A stretch of 64,000 nucleotides of DNA, taken from the NCBI GenBank assembly GCA_963737225.1, contig CAVTSA010000002.1:434001-498000 (forward strand). The letters run 5' to 3'. The notes beneath the pieces were generated by a model that was not told the origin of the DNA, made no database searches, and worked only from the letters and a program-made list of their open reading frames with translations. Every line of letters starts with the position of its first letter. The stretch's first letter is position 1. The DNA is from CAVTSA01 sp963737225 (GTDB taxonomy: Bacteria; Chloroflexota; Dormibacteria; Dormibacterales; Dormibacteraceae). This document shows, piece by piece, positions 53,787-62,950 of the stretch. The translations under genes and the position numbers were made by a program.

Positions 53787-54826
53787 GCGGCGACTGGGAT
53801 CGAGCCCTGCTCGCGGCCGACACCGGCGCCTCGTTCCTCCAGTCGGCAGGATTCGGCGAGGTGCAGGCGGAGGAGGGATGGCGCTCGCTGCAGTTGGAGC
53901 TGGCGGACGGCGCCCGAGCCCTGGTGCTCGTGAGCGGACCCCCAGGGCTGCGGCTGGCGGCGGTGCGACGGGGCCCGGTACCGGCGACGGCTGCCGCGGT
54001 CTCGGAGCTGGTCGCCTGGGCGCGCGGAGCGGGTGTGGCGCGCTTGCGCGTCGAGCCGGAAGCGCGGGGGGACTTCGGCGAGTCGCTCCGGCGGGCGGGC
54101 TGGGTGGAGGCGGCCGCAGCGGATCCGGTGGACACCATGCTGGTGGCGCTTCGCGAGCCCGAGGAGATGCTCGCCTCGTTCCACTCCAAGCACCGGTACA
54201 ACATCCGGCTCGCGTCGCGTCGCGGGGTGCTGGTCGAGCGACTCGAGCGCGGAGCGGGGGCGCAGGAGCTGTACCGGCAGCACGGGGCGACGGCCGCCCG
54301 GCAGCACATCAGCCCGCCCGGCCTGGCTGCTTACCAGCGCCGGCTCGACCACCTCTCTTGGTGCCGGGTCTACGTGGCACGGGTCGAGGGTGCTCCGGTG
54401 GCGGCGATAATGGTGGTGCGGTTCGGGGACCGCGCCGTCTACCTGTTCGGTGGGTCGAGCGGCGTGCACTCGAACCTCCAGCCCACCTACGCGCTGCAGT
54501 GGGCGGCGATGCAGGAGGCGTGGGAGGCGGGGTGTGCGGTCTATGACCTGTGGGGGGTGCCGCCGTCGGACGACCCGGCACACCCCTGGCACGGGCTCTG
54601 GCAGTTCAAGATGGGGTTTCGGGGCGAGCTCACGACCTACTGCGGCGCCTGGGAATACGGGATCCGCCCACGCCGCGCAGCCCTCGCCAGGCGGGTGGAG
54701 ATGGCGCGAGCCCGCCTGCGCGCGATAGCCAGACCAGGGACCCCGCGCACGAGGGTCTCAATCGCGCGCGCGCCGGCAGCCTCAGGGCCGTTTCTGCACA
54801 TTCCGCCCTTTCCGGGTCGGAGATAG
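53783..54826 (+). CDS. FemAB/peptidyltransferase-like GNAT protein, CTG start
   Basis: 347 residues. Double GNAT-like fold typical of FemAB, which add amino acids to peptidoglycan stem peptides: SFLQSAGFGEVQAEEGW (N-terminal motif), FHSKHRYNIRLASRRGV, AIMVVRFGDRAVYLFGGSSG, and VYDLWGVPPSDDPAHPWHGL near the end. CTG 53783 is in a CTGA overlap with the phosphatase, and GGAGGT (53771-53776) lies 6 nt upstream. The family N-terminus needs this start; the next GTG is 25 codons too late. Confidence 0.86.
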   Translation: MSGDWDRALLAADTGASFLQSAGFGEVQAEEGWRSLQLELADGARALVLVSGPPGLRLAAVRRGPVPATAAAVSELVAWARGAGVARLRVEPEARGDFGESLRRAGWVEAAAADPVDTMLVALREPEEMLASFHSKHRYNIRLASRRGVLVERLERGAGAQELYRQHGATAARQHISPPGLAAYQRRLDHLSWCRVYVARVEGAPVAAIMVVRFGDRAVYLFGGSSGVHSNLQPTYALQWAAMQEAWEAGCAVYDLWGVPPSDDPAHPWHGLWQFKMGFRGELTTYCGAWEYGIRPRRAALARRVEMARARLRAIARPGTPRTRVSIARAPAASGPFLHIPPFPGRR

Positions 54827-54853
54827 CGACGGTTACTGCAGAAACGACCCTGA
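54782..54853. repeat. 17-bp inverted repeat over the femAB-like stop region
   Basis: TCAGGGCCGTTTCTGCA (54782-54798) and TGCAGAAACGACCCTGA (54837-54853), complementary with one mismatch, 38-nt loop. The left arm is in the gene's coding end. No T-run follows, so a plain terminator is not shown; the right arm abuts repeat copy B. Confidence 0.55.
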
Positions 54854-54966
54854 ATCCACCCGGCGGCTTCGCCGCCGATCCCTGCCGGTCCACGGTGGTC
54901 GCCGGCCACCCGGGTTGGGCCTGCTCGCTTCGGGCTGGCGCCCGAGCTTGCGCCCGCTGTCGAGGG
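54848..54966 (-). repeat. Dispersed repeat, copy B
   Basis: Reverse-orientation match to copy A in the dnaN-recF gap: same order of CGAGGG, CGCTTCGGGCTGGCGCCCGA, GTGGTCGCCGGCCACCCGGG and GGCGGCTTCGCCGCC. It fills about half of the 256-bp gap before the OmpR-type gene. Confidence 0.75.
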
Positions 54967-55017
54967 TCCGCAAGACTCCTGCGCGACCTCACGAGGCGGG
55001 CCGGTGCGTGGTGGCGC

Positions 55018-55028
55018 GGGGGGGGGGG
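55018..55028. repeat. Run of 11 G
   Basis: Homopolymer in the 256-bp gap, 54 bp upstream of the OmpR-type gene; prone to length error or slippage. Confidence 0.7.
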
Positions 55029-55082
55029 CGCGGTTAAGCCTCCCTCCGCCACCCCTCCCGCCGTGCTACATGTAGGGGTGGG

Positions 55083-55820
55083 ATGGATGGACAGACTGGG
55101 GACAATCGAGCGCGCTGGCTGCTGGCCGTGGCCGCGCCGCCGCCCTGGCGACCGTTGTTGGGGGAGGTCGCCCGTACGGTGAGCATGCCGCTGCTGGAGG
55201 TGGCTGACACCGATCAGGCGAGGGACGCCCTCCAGCGCGCGACACCGGCCGCGGCGCTGGTGTTCGTGGATGCCAGCGTCCGGGATTACAGGGTGGCGGC
55301 TCGGGTCAAGGCGATGCGGCCGCAAGCGCCTCTGCCGGTGCTGGTGCTGCTGCGAGGTGGTCGAGACCGGGCCCTGCTGACCGCCATCGAGATGGGCGGC
55401 GACGACGTGCTTCGCCTGCCGGTGACCGCGTCCGAGCTGGCAGAGCGCCTGCGGGCCACCCTCCGCCGCCTGCGGGAGGAGGACGAGGCGCCCTCGGTGC
55501 TGCCGGACGACGAACCGTTCCTGGTCGGCGGACTGACCGTCGACGTGACGACGCGCCGCGCCCGGCGGGGTGGTCGACCGGTGCCCCTGACCGACACCGA
55601 GTTTCAGCTCCTGGCCACGCTGGCGGGCGCCGCGGGGCGGCCGTTCAGCCGTGAGCGCCTGCTCAACCGACTCTGCGGATTCGACTACGACATCGACTCG
55701 CGCGTCATCGACGTGCACGTGCGGAACCTGCGCCGGAAGATCGAGGTCGACCCCTCGCGCCCGGCCCTCATCCGCGCGGTGCCGGGCGTCGGCTACTGTG
55801 TGCCTCTGGGCACGGACTAG
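55083..55820 (+). CDS. OmpR-type winged-helix regulator with degenerate receiver
   Basis: 245 residues. A receiver-like domain retains an Asp in VFVDASVRDY, but lacks the N-terminal acidic pair (LLAVAAPPPW) and the conserved Lys (LPV in place of KPF). The C-terminal winged helix (VPLTDTEFQLLATLAGAAGR, RVIDVHVRNLRRKI, GVGYCV) is intact. Probably phosphorylation-independent; no kinase next to it. ATG 55083 after a CTACATGTAG palindrome (55066-55075). Confidence 0.82.
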   Translation: MDGQTGDNRARWLLAVAAPPPWRPLLGEVARTVSMPLLEVADTDQARDALQRATPAAALVFVDASVRDYRVAARVKAMRPQAPLPVLVLLRGGRDRALLTAIEMGGDDVLRLPVTASELAERLRATLRRLREEDEAPSVLPDDEPFLVGGLTVDVTTRRARRGGRPVPLTDTEFQLLATLAGAAGRPFSRERLLNRLCGFDYDIDSRVIDVHVRNLRRKIEVDPSRPALIRAVPGVGYCVPLGTD

Positions 55821-55837
55821 CGGCGACGACGGAGGGA

Positions 55838-57330
<1,493 letters not shown>

Positions 57331-57334
<4 letters not shown>

Positions 57335-57819
57335 CGCTGGAGCCGCTCGAGACCGCGCGGCTCACGCTGGCGCCGCTGTCCGCGGACCTGGCGCGGCGCC
57401 TGCTGTCCGGAGACCCACACGGCCTCAGGGCGGCGGAGGGGTGGCCGCAGGAGGACACGATGGACGGGCTCCGAATGTCGGTGCGGCGTGGCCACCCGCC
57501 GGGCTGGCTTGTCCTTCGCGAGGGTGCGGTGATCGGCGACTGCGGCCTTCACGGCCTCCCCGACAGCAGGGGTGCCGTCGAGATCGGGTACGGACTGGCG
57601 CCTGGCTGGCGGGGACGCGGTCTCGGGACCGAGCTGGTGGGAGCGGTGACCGAATGGCTCCTGCACGAACCCGGCATCCGCATGGTGCGGGCCCGCACGC
57701 TCGCCAACAACCAGGCCGGCAGGCGCGTTCTGGAGAAGGCCGGCTTCCGCGAGCGGGGGACCGAGAACGGCGAGCTGCTGTTCGAGCTGACGTCCACGAT
57801 GGCGGAGTCGACCTCCTAG
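57331..57819 (+). CDS. GNAT acetyltransferase (RimJ-like)
   Basis: 162 residues. Acetyl-CoA motif A is GLAPGWRGRGLGTELVGAVT, with ARTLANNQAGRRVLEKAGFR, typical of protein or amine N-acetyltransferases. GTG start in a GTGA overlap with the amidase. Its 3' end overlaps folP by 4 bp, converging. Confidence 0.87.
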
Positions 57820-58613
57820 ACGCGCAGGCCCTCGGCGACACGCACCACGTCGACCATCTCGGCCACGTCGTGCACGCGCACCATCGCCGCCCCGCGCAGC
57901 ACCGCGGCGGTGACCACCGCGGCGGTGCCCCAGACGCGCCGCTCGAGAGGCTGATGGAACAGCCGCTCCAGGAAGCTCTTGCGGGACGCCGCCAGCAGCA
58001 CCGGCAGCCCGAGCACCTGGAGCTCGTCGAGTCGCCGGAGAATCTCCAGGTTCTGCACCGCGGTCTTGCCGAACCCGATCCCGGGATCGATCAGGAGGTG
58101 CTCGCGAGTGACCCCGGCAGCCTCCGCCAGGGCGACGCTGCCGCGCAGCGAGGCGATGATCTCCTCCAGCAGGTCGCTCCGGTACTCGTGGCCGTGCTGG
58201 TTGTGGACCAGCACCAGATCAGCCTCCGATCGGGCTGCCAGCCCGGCAAGCTCGGGTGCGCGGCGCAGTCCCCAGATGTCGTTGACCATTCGGGCCCCGG
58301 CCTCGAGCGCCGCCTCGGCCACGGCCGGTTTGGTGGTGTCGATGGACACCGTGTGACCGCGGCCCGCGAGCTCCCTCACCACCGGCACCACCCGGGCCAG
58401 TTCCTCCTCGAGGGGGACGGGCGTATAGCCGGGGCGGGTCGACTCGCCGCCGACATCGAGCAGGTCGGCACCGGCCCTCGCGAGTACCTCGGCCCGGTCC
58501 AGGGCCGCCGCGATCCCGGCCTCGCGTGACCACTGGCCGCTCAGCGTCCCGTCCCCGCTGAACGAATCCGGGGTCACATTCACGATTCCCATCACCCGCA
58601 CCGGAGCCGTCAT
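57816..58613 (-). CDS. folP: Dihydropteroate synthase
   Basis: 265 residues. Condenses pABA with pterin diphosphate. VMGIVNVTPDSFSGDG, DLLDVGGESTRPGY, TVSIDTTKPAVAEAAL and IDPGIGFGKT, plus RVHDVAEMVDVVRV at the end. Start ATG 58613, 7 nt after CATACT (58626-58621), leaderless and divergent with murE. Confidence 0.96.
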   Translation of the reverse strand: MTAPVRVMGIVNVTPDSFSGDGTLSGQWSREAGIAAALDRAEVLARAGADLLDVGGESTRPGYTPVPLEEELARVVPVVRELAGRGHTVSIDTTKPAVAEAALEAGARMVNDIWGLRRAPELAGLAARSEADLVLVHNQHGHEYRSDLLEEIIASLRGSVALAEAAGVTREHLLIDPGIGFGKTAVQNLEILRRLDELQVLGLPVLLAASRKSFLERLFHQPLERRVWGTAAVVTAAVLRGAAMVRVHDVAEMVDVVRVAEGLRV

Positions 58614-58620
58614 CGGCGCC

Positions 58621-58628
58621 AGTATGCT
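58621..58628. promoter_or_regulatory. Overlapping divergent -10 boxes of folP and murE
   Basis: AGTATGCT holds TATGCT (58623-58628) for murE and, on the other strand, CATACT (58626-58621) for folP; each lies 7 nt from its ATG (58636 and 58613). Confidence 0.6.
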
Positions 58629-58635
58629 CAAGCCG

Positions 58636-60150
58636 ATGCTCCTGGCCGAGGCCGCCAAGGTGGCCGGCGCCATCGTGCTGCGCGGAGGCGAGGCGACCAT
58701 CGAGCGGGTGATCGACGATTCCCGCCAGGCCGGCCCGGGCGCCCTCTTCGTCGCGGTGCCGGGTCACCGTCTGGACGGTCACGATTTCGCTGCTCGGGCG
58801 GCGGCGGCGGGCGCGGCGCTCGCGGTCCAGTACCCGGTCGCGGTTTCCGATTCGGTACCCGTGATCCAGGTCACCGACCCCCGCCAGGCGCTGGCGCTGA
58901 TCGCCGCCCGGCTCGCCGGTGACCCCTCGAGCCGCCTGCTGGTGGCCGGAGTGACGGGCACCGACGGCAAGACGACCGTCACCCACCTCACCGCCCACCT
59001 GCTGCGCTCGGCGGGGCTCGCCGCCGGCTTCCTGAGCACGGTGAGCGAGGATCTTGGAACGGGCACCGTCCGGAACGCAAGCGGGCTCACCACGACCGCC
59101 GCCCCCGCGCTGCAGCAGGCGCTGGCCGGGATGGTCGCCCAGGGCGTGCGTGCGGCGGTGGTCGAGTCGAGTTCGCACGCGCTCGACCAGGACCGCCTGT
59201 ACGGGACCGCCGTCGACGTCGCGGCGTTCACCTACATCGGGCACGACCACCTCGACTACCACCGCACGTGGGAGGCGTACGTGGCGGCCAAGGCGAAGCT
59301 GCTCGACCTCTGCGACAGCCCCTCCAAAGGCGTCCCGAAGACAGCAGTGCTGAACCGCGACGACCGCTCCTACCTGCCGCTGCGGGCGCACCGAACCCTG
59401 GAGCGGACGCTGGCGTACTCCCTCGACGAAACGCAGGAGGGGGTGGCGCTGCGAGCCACGCGGCTGCGGCCGGAGTCAGGCGGCACAGCCTTCGACCTCG
59501 TGGTTGGCGAACGGCTGCTTCCCGCCTACCTTCCGGTGCCCGGTCGGTTCAATGTCGCCAACGCGCTGTGTGCCGCCGGCATCGCCGTCGCGCTGGGCGT
59601 CACGCCGGAGGCGGTCGCGAGCGGGATGGCCACCTTCCCTGGCGTGCCCGGCCGTCTGGAGCGGGTCGATCTCGGCCAGCCGTTCTCGGTCCTGGTCGAC
59701 TACGCGCACGCGGCCGAGTCGCTGGCCAGCGCCCTGCAGGAGGTGCGGACGTTCACGCCGGGGCGGGTTCTCTGTGTGTTCGGTTGCAGCGACCGCTCGG
59801 ACGGCCACGATCCCGCCGGCATGGGGCGGTCGGCGGCGCTCGGCAGCGACTGGTTCTGCATCACCACGGACGACCCGGTGGACACCGATCCTGCCGTGCT
59901 CGCGGCACGGGTGGAGGCGGGGGCCCGGGCGACCGGGCGCGGCGCGTGGGAGATCGAGCTCGACCGGCGGCACGCGATCGACCGCGCGATCGATCTCGCC
60001 GGTCCGGGAGACGCCGTCCTGCTGGCGGGAAAGGGTCACGAACGGTTCATGATGCTGGAGGGCCGGCGGCAGGAGCCCTGGGACGAGCGGGAGGCCGCCG
60101 AGTCGGCACTCGCACGCCGAGGCTGGCGGGCGCCCGAGCACCGCGCCTAG
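58636..60150 (+). CDS. murE: UDP-N-acetylmuramyl-tripeptide synthetase MurE
   Basis: Adds the third, diamino residue to UDP-MurNAc-dipeptide; about 504 residues. Walker-type GVTGTDGKTTVTHLTAHLL, VVESSSHALDQDRL, VDYAHAAESLASAL. The substrate motif is TTDDPVDTDP, which differs from DNPR of meso-DAP enzymes, so Lys, ornithine or another diamino acid is likely. ATG 58636 fits the TATGCT box; ATG 58624 is an alternative. Its TAG is in the IS481 target CTAG. Confidence 0.94.
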   Translation: MLLAEAAKVAGAIVLRGGEATIERVIDDSRQAGPGALFVAVPGHRLDGHDFAARAAAAGAALAVQYPVAVSDSVPVIQVTDPRQALALIAARLAGDPSSRLLVAGVTGTDGKTTVTHLTAHLLRSAGLAAGFLSTVSEDLGTGTVRNASGLTTTAAPALQQALAGMVAQGVRAAVVESSSHALDQDRLYGTAVDVAAFTYIGHDHLDYHRTWEAYVAAKAKLLDLCDSPSKGVPKTAVLNRDDRSYLPLRAHRTLERTLAYSLDETQEGVALRATRLRPESGGTAFDLVVGERLLPAYLPVPGRFNVANALCAAGIAVALGVTPEAVASGMATFPGVPGRLERVDLGQPFSVLVDYAHAAESLASALQEVRTFTPGRVLCVFGCSDRSDGHDPAGMGRSAALGSDWFCITTDDPVDTDPAVLAARVEAGARATGRGAWEIELDRRHAIDRAIDLAGPGDAVLLAGKGHERFMMLEGRRQEPWDEREAAESALARRGWRAPEHRA

Positions 60151-60151
60151 G
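60146..60151 (+). repeat. IS481 target-site duplication, left
   Basis: CCTAGG adjoining the left inverted repeat, equal to CCTAGG at 61252-61257. Fits NCTAGN, the known IS481 target preference; includes the murE TAG. Confidence 0.85.
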
Positions 60152-61133
60152 TGTGCCGCGCGGGGAGGTTGTCCCGAGTGAGGGAGACGAGGACCTGGAG
60201 AGGGGTCTGCCATCCGAGGGCACCGTGGGCGCGGTGGTGATTGTAGAAGTGGCAGAACCCCTGATACCCCTCGCGGCGCTCCTGCTCTGAGCGCCAGGGC
60301 CTGGCGTAGGCCCACTCCTGGAGCAGGATGCGATGGAAACGTTCGACCTTTCCATTGGTCTGGGGACGGCGGACCCGTGTCTTCTTGACCGCCGTCCCGG
60401 TCCCAGCGCACGCTCGGTACCAGAGTCCGGAGCGGTAGCAGGAGCCGTTGTCGGTGAGGACTCGCTGAACCTTGATTCCGTGGTCGGCGTAGAAGGCGGC
60501 GGCACGTCCCCAGAAGGCGGCAGCGGTCAGAACCTTCTCGTCGTCGTGGATCTCGGAGTAGACGAGGCGAGTACGGTCGTCGATGGCGGTGTGCAGGTAG
60601 CGGTAGCCGGCCCCCGAATGACTCTTGGCCCCACTTCTACCGAGCAGGCGCCAGCCGCCACCCTCGGGTATCCCCGCCAGCTTCTTGATGTCGACGTGCA
60701 CCAGTTCACCGGGGTGCTCGCGCTGGTAGCGCCGAACGGGATCCGGGGCAGCGGTGGCTTGGTCGCCCCGGTCCAGGCGTCCGACCCCGGCGGCCGTGAG
60801 GATCGATTGCACGGTGGACCGCGCCAGGCCCACGACGTGGGCAATGTGGTCGGCCCCCCAGCGACGTCGGCGGCGCAGCTCGAGCACCTCTTGGCGCTTG
60901 GCGGGTGAGGTCGCCCAGGGACAGGAGCGCGGACGACTGGAGCGGTCTTGGAGCCCACCGACACCTTCCTCCCGGAACCGTCGCATCCACTTCCGCACCG
61001 TCTTGGCGTCGACCTGGAATCGCTCCGCGGTGGCCTCCACGCTCCAACCCTGTAGGAGGACGCAGTCGACCATCCGGTGACGGCCGGCTGGGGTGTGCGG
61101 CGCGTTGGGGTGCTGGCGGGTAGCCTTGGTCAT
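60147..61133 (-). CDS. IS481-family transposase
   Basis: 328-residue DDE transposase, intact. N-terminal HTH: VDCVLLQGWSVEATAERFQV; catalytic Asp in HVDIKKLAGIPEGG, second Asp in RVLTDNGSCYRS and Glu in NGKVERFHRILLQEW. C-terminal FYNHHRAHGALGWQTPLQVL is typical. The stop TAG falls in the flanking CTAG of the target duplication, outside the inverted repeat. Confidence 0.96.
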   Translation of the reverse strand: MTKATRQHPNAPHTPAGRHRMVDCVLLQGWSVEATAERFQVDAKTVRKWMRRFREEGVGGLQDRSSRPRSCPWATSPAKRQEVLELRRRRRWGADHIAHVVGLARSTVQSILTAAGVGRLDRGDQATAAPDPVRRYQREHPGELVHVDIKKLAGIPEGGGWRLLGRSGAKSHSGAGYRYLHTAIDDRTRLVYSEIHDDEKVLTAAAFWGRAAAFYADHGIKVQRVLTDNGSCYRSGLWYRACAGTGTAVKKTRVRRPQTNGKVERFHRILLQEWAYARPWRSEQERREGYQGFCHFYNHHRAHGALGWQTPLQVLVSLTRDNLPARHT

Positions 61134-61251
61134 CGAGCCCTCCTTGTGGCCTGTGCGTGGTGGAAGACCACAGTTTCGCTCGGGGGGCTCACCCCTCCAG
61201 GCCGTTCCCGCCTACCCCCTCAGACCAGGGACAACGTCCCAGGTCGTCACA
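60152..61251. mobile_element. Complete IS481-family insertion sequence, 1100 bp
   Basis: 24-bp terminal inverted repeats TGTGCCGCGCGGGGAGGTTG (60152 on) and, at the other end, the complement of TGTGACGACCTGGGACGTTG (to 61251), 19 of 24 matched. Flanked by CCTAGG duplicates. Single intact transposase; a recent insertion. Confidence 0.93.
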
Positions 61252-61257
61252 CCTAGG
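61252..61257 (+). repeat. IS481 target-site duplication, right
   Basis: CCTAGG, right copy. Its CTAG holds the TAG stop of the GntR gene on the minus strand. Confidence 0.85.
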
Positions 61258-61939
61258 TGGGCTCCCGGGGGCTGTCGGGAAGGCGCTCGATCACCCAGGC
61301 CCCGAGCACCTCGATGTGGGTGCGATGCAGGCGGCAGGCGCCCGCCACGTCACGGGCCGCCACCGCACGCCACATCTGCTCCAGGTGGTCCGCCTCGTGC
61401 ACGCTGGTGGAGGCCGCCAGGAGGTCTTCGACGAGCGCCCGATAGCTCCTCGAGTCGTGGTGGAGGTCGGAGATCATCCGCAGCAGCAGCGGAGAGCGGG
61501 TCACGCGGGCGAGACCGTTGAACGCGGTGGTGACCGCACGATCGACATCCCAGCGGCTGTCGACGATCTCGGTGCGAAGTCTGATCACGGAGGAGTGCAT
61601 GCGCTCCAGGTCGACGTCACCGAGCCGCTCGATGCCGATCTCCAGGACCAGCGTCTCGAGCGCGACCCGCAGAGCCATGATCTCGCGCACCTCGGACCGG
61701 GTGGGGAGGCGGACCAGCAGGCGCCCGCGAAGGTCGGGGACCAGCAGGCCCTGACGGCGCAGGATCGCGATCGCGCCCTGCGCGGCAACCCGGGTGGCGC
61801 CGAACCAGGCCATCAGGTCGCGCAGACGCACCTGGTCGCCGGTCGCGATGCGGCCCTCGCGCGCGGCCGCACAGAACCGGCGCGCGACCTCAGATATCGC
61901 AAGCGAGGCGGCAGGCGCCGTGGACGCGGTCCCTTCCAT
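61253..61939 (-). CDS. GntR-type FCD-domain transcriptional regulator 1
   Basis: 228 residues. Winged HTH (AISEVARRFCAAAREGRIAT ... QGAIAILRRQGLLVPD) and FCD ligand domain. One metal-ligand position appears altered: FNGLARVTRS instead of the usual FHxxl, although VHEADHLEQMW and HRTHIEVLGA are kept. Ends at the IS481 target site. Followed upstream by a second GntR gene (27 bp). Confidence 0.82.
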   Translation of the reverse strand: MEGTASTAPAASLAISEVARRFCAAAREGRIATGDQVRLRDLMAWFGATRVAAQGAIAILRRQGLLVPDLRGRLLVRLPTRSEVREIMALRVALETLVLEIGIERLGDVDLERMHSSVIRLRTEIVDSRWDVDRAVTTAFNGLARVTRSPLLLRMISDLHHDSRSYRALVEDLLAASTSVHEADHLEQMWRAVAARDVAGACRLHRTHIEVLGAWVIERLPDSPREPT

Positions 61940-61966
61940 CAGCCCTGACTCTCTACAGCGACGATG

Positions 61967-62701
61967 CTACGTCCCGCGGGCCCGCTCCACCTTGACCTCG
62001 TCACGAGTTCCCTGGTCCCAGGCCGCCAGCCAGTACTCGCACCGCACTTCGTAGTGCGTTCGCAGGATGCCCGCCACGGCCTGCGAGTCGCGCGCGGCGA
62101 GGGCCTCCAGGATGGTCGCGTGCGCGTCAGGAGCCGTCTGCACGTCTTCGAGCTGTTCTTTCGTCACCAGCGCGATCCCGATGTCGGCGGCCACTCGGGC
62201 CTCGGCGACCAGCCGCTGCAGCCGGTGCATGCCGGAGGCGCCGTTGATCAGGTCATGGAACGCGGGGTCGACGACCAGGAGGTAGCGGAGCTGACTGCGC
62301 GACCGCATCGCGCGCATCTCCTTCAGCACCGCCTCCAGGCGGTCCAGCTGGGTCCGGTTGATGCGCCGCGCCGCCTCCTCCCCCGCCAGCGCCTCCAGGG
62401 CCCCGCGCACACGCCAGCTCTCCTCGATCTGCACGCGGGTGGGTCGGTAGACGACGGCACCCCCGCCCGGCTGCTGCCGAACCACGCCAAGACGGCCGAG
62501 GAGCGCCATCGCCGCCCGCGCCTCGGTTGGCGAGAGGCTCCATTCCTCCATGATCTCGACCAGCCGCAGACGCCACCCGTTCGGCAGCTGATTGCGACGG
62601 ATCCGCTCCCGCAGCTCCCACGCGACGACCGCGGCGCCCCGGCGAGGCGCCGTCAGCGCCTGGAGCCAGTCCTCCGGCAGCCGCGGATCCGAGTGGGGCA
62701 C
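61967..62701 (-). CDS. GntR-type FCD-domain transcriptional regulator 2
   Basis: 244 residues. HTH LRLVEIMEEWSLSPTEARAA followed by a wing LGVVRQQPGGGAVVY. FCD domain keeps Asp/His: VVDPAFHDLINGAS, DAHATILEALAARDSQAVAG, THYE. GTG start; 17 bp after thiS, so it is co-transcribed with the thiazole genes and may sense a precursor. Confidence 0.82.
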   Translation of the reverse strand: MPHSDPRLPEDWLQALTAPRRGAAVVAWELRERIRRNQLPNGWRLRLVEIMEEWSLSPTEARAAMALLGRLGVVRQQPGGGAVVYRPTRVQIEESWRVRGALEALAGEEAARRINRTQLDRLEAVLKEMRAMRSRSQLRYLLVVDPAFHDLINGASGMHRLQRLVAEARVAADIGIALVTKEQLEDVQTAPDAHATILEALAARDSQAVAGILRTHYEVRCEYWLAAWDQGTRDEVKVERARGT

Positions 62702-62718
62702 CTGACCAGCGCCGGCAG

Positions 62719-62940
62719 CTACCGGGCCCGGGACGGTGCGCCGCCGCCCACCATCCGCACGATCTCCACGACGTCGCCGTCGCGAAGCAGGCAGGCGTCG
62801 TAGACGGTGCGCTGGATGATCTCGCCGTTGTGCTCGACGGCGATCGCCCGCGGGTCGACGCCGAGCTCGCGGAGGTAGTCAGGCAGGGCAGTCGGGTGGG
62901 AGAACTCGATCTCGCGCCCGTTGACCCGAAGCCGCTCCAC
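62719..62940 (-). CDS. thiS: Sulfur carrier protein ThiS with C-terminal extension
   Basis: 73-residue beta-grasp carrier: VERLRVNGREIEF, AIAVEHNGEI and GDVVEIVRMVGGG. The activated Gly-Gly normally ends the chain, but here GGG is followed by APSRAR before the TAG, so proteolytic trimming would be needed before adenylation. Start GTG 62940. Lies in the thiG-thiE-like-thiS run. Confidence 0.9.
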   Translation of the reverse strand: MERLRVNGREIEFSHPTALPDYLRELGVDPRAIAVEHNGEIIQRTVYDACLLRDGDVVEIVRMVGGGAPSRAR

Positions 62941-62950
62941 GCGCTCGATC

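Noticed and set aside
55066..55075. CTACATGTAG palindrome as an operator of the OmpR-type gene
   Set aside because: Ten bases, a single copy, and it may simply include the -10 region; not enough to call a site.
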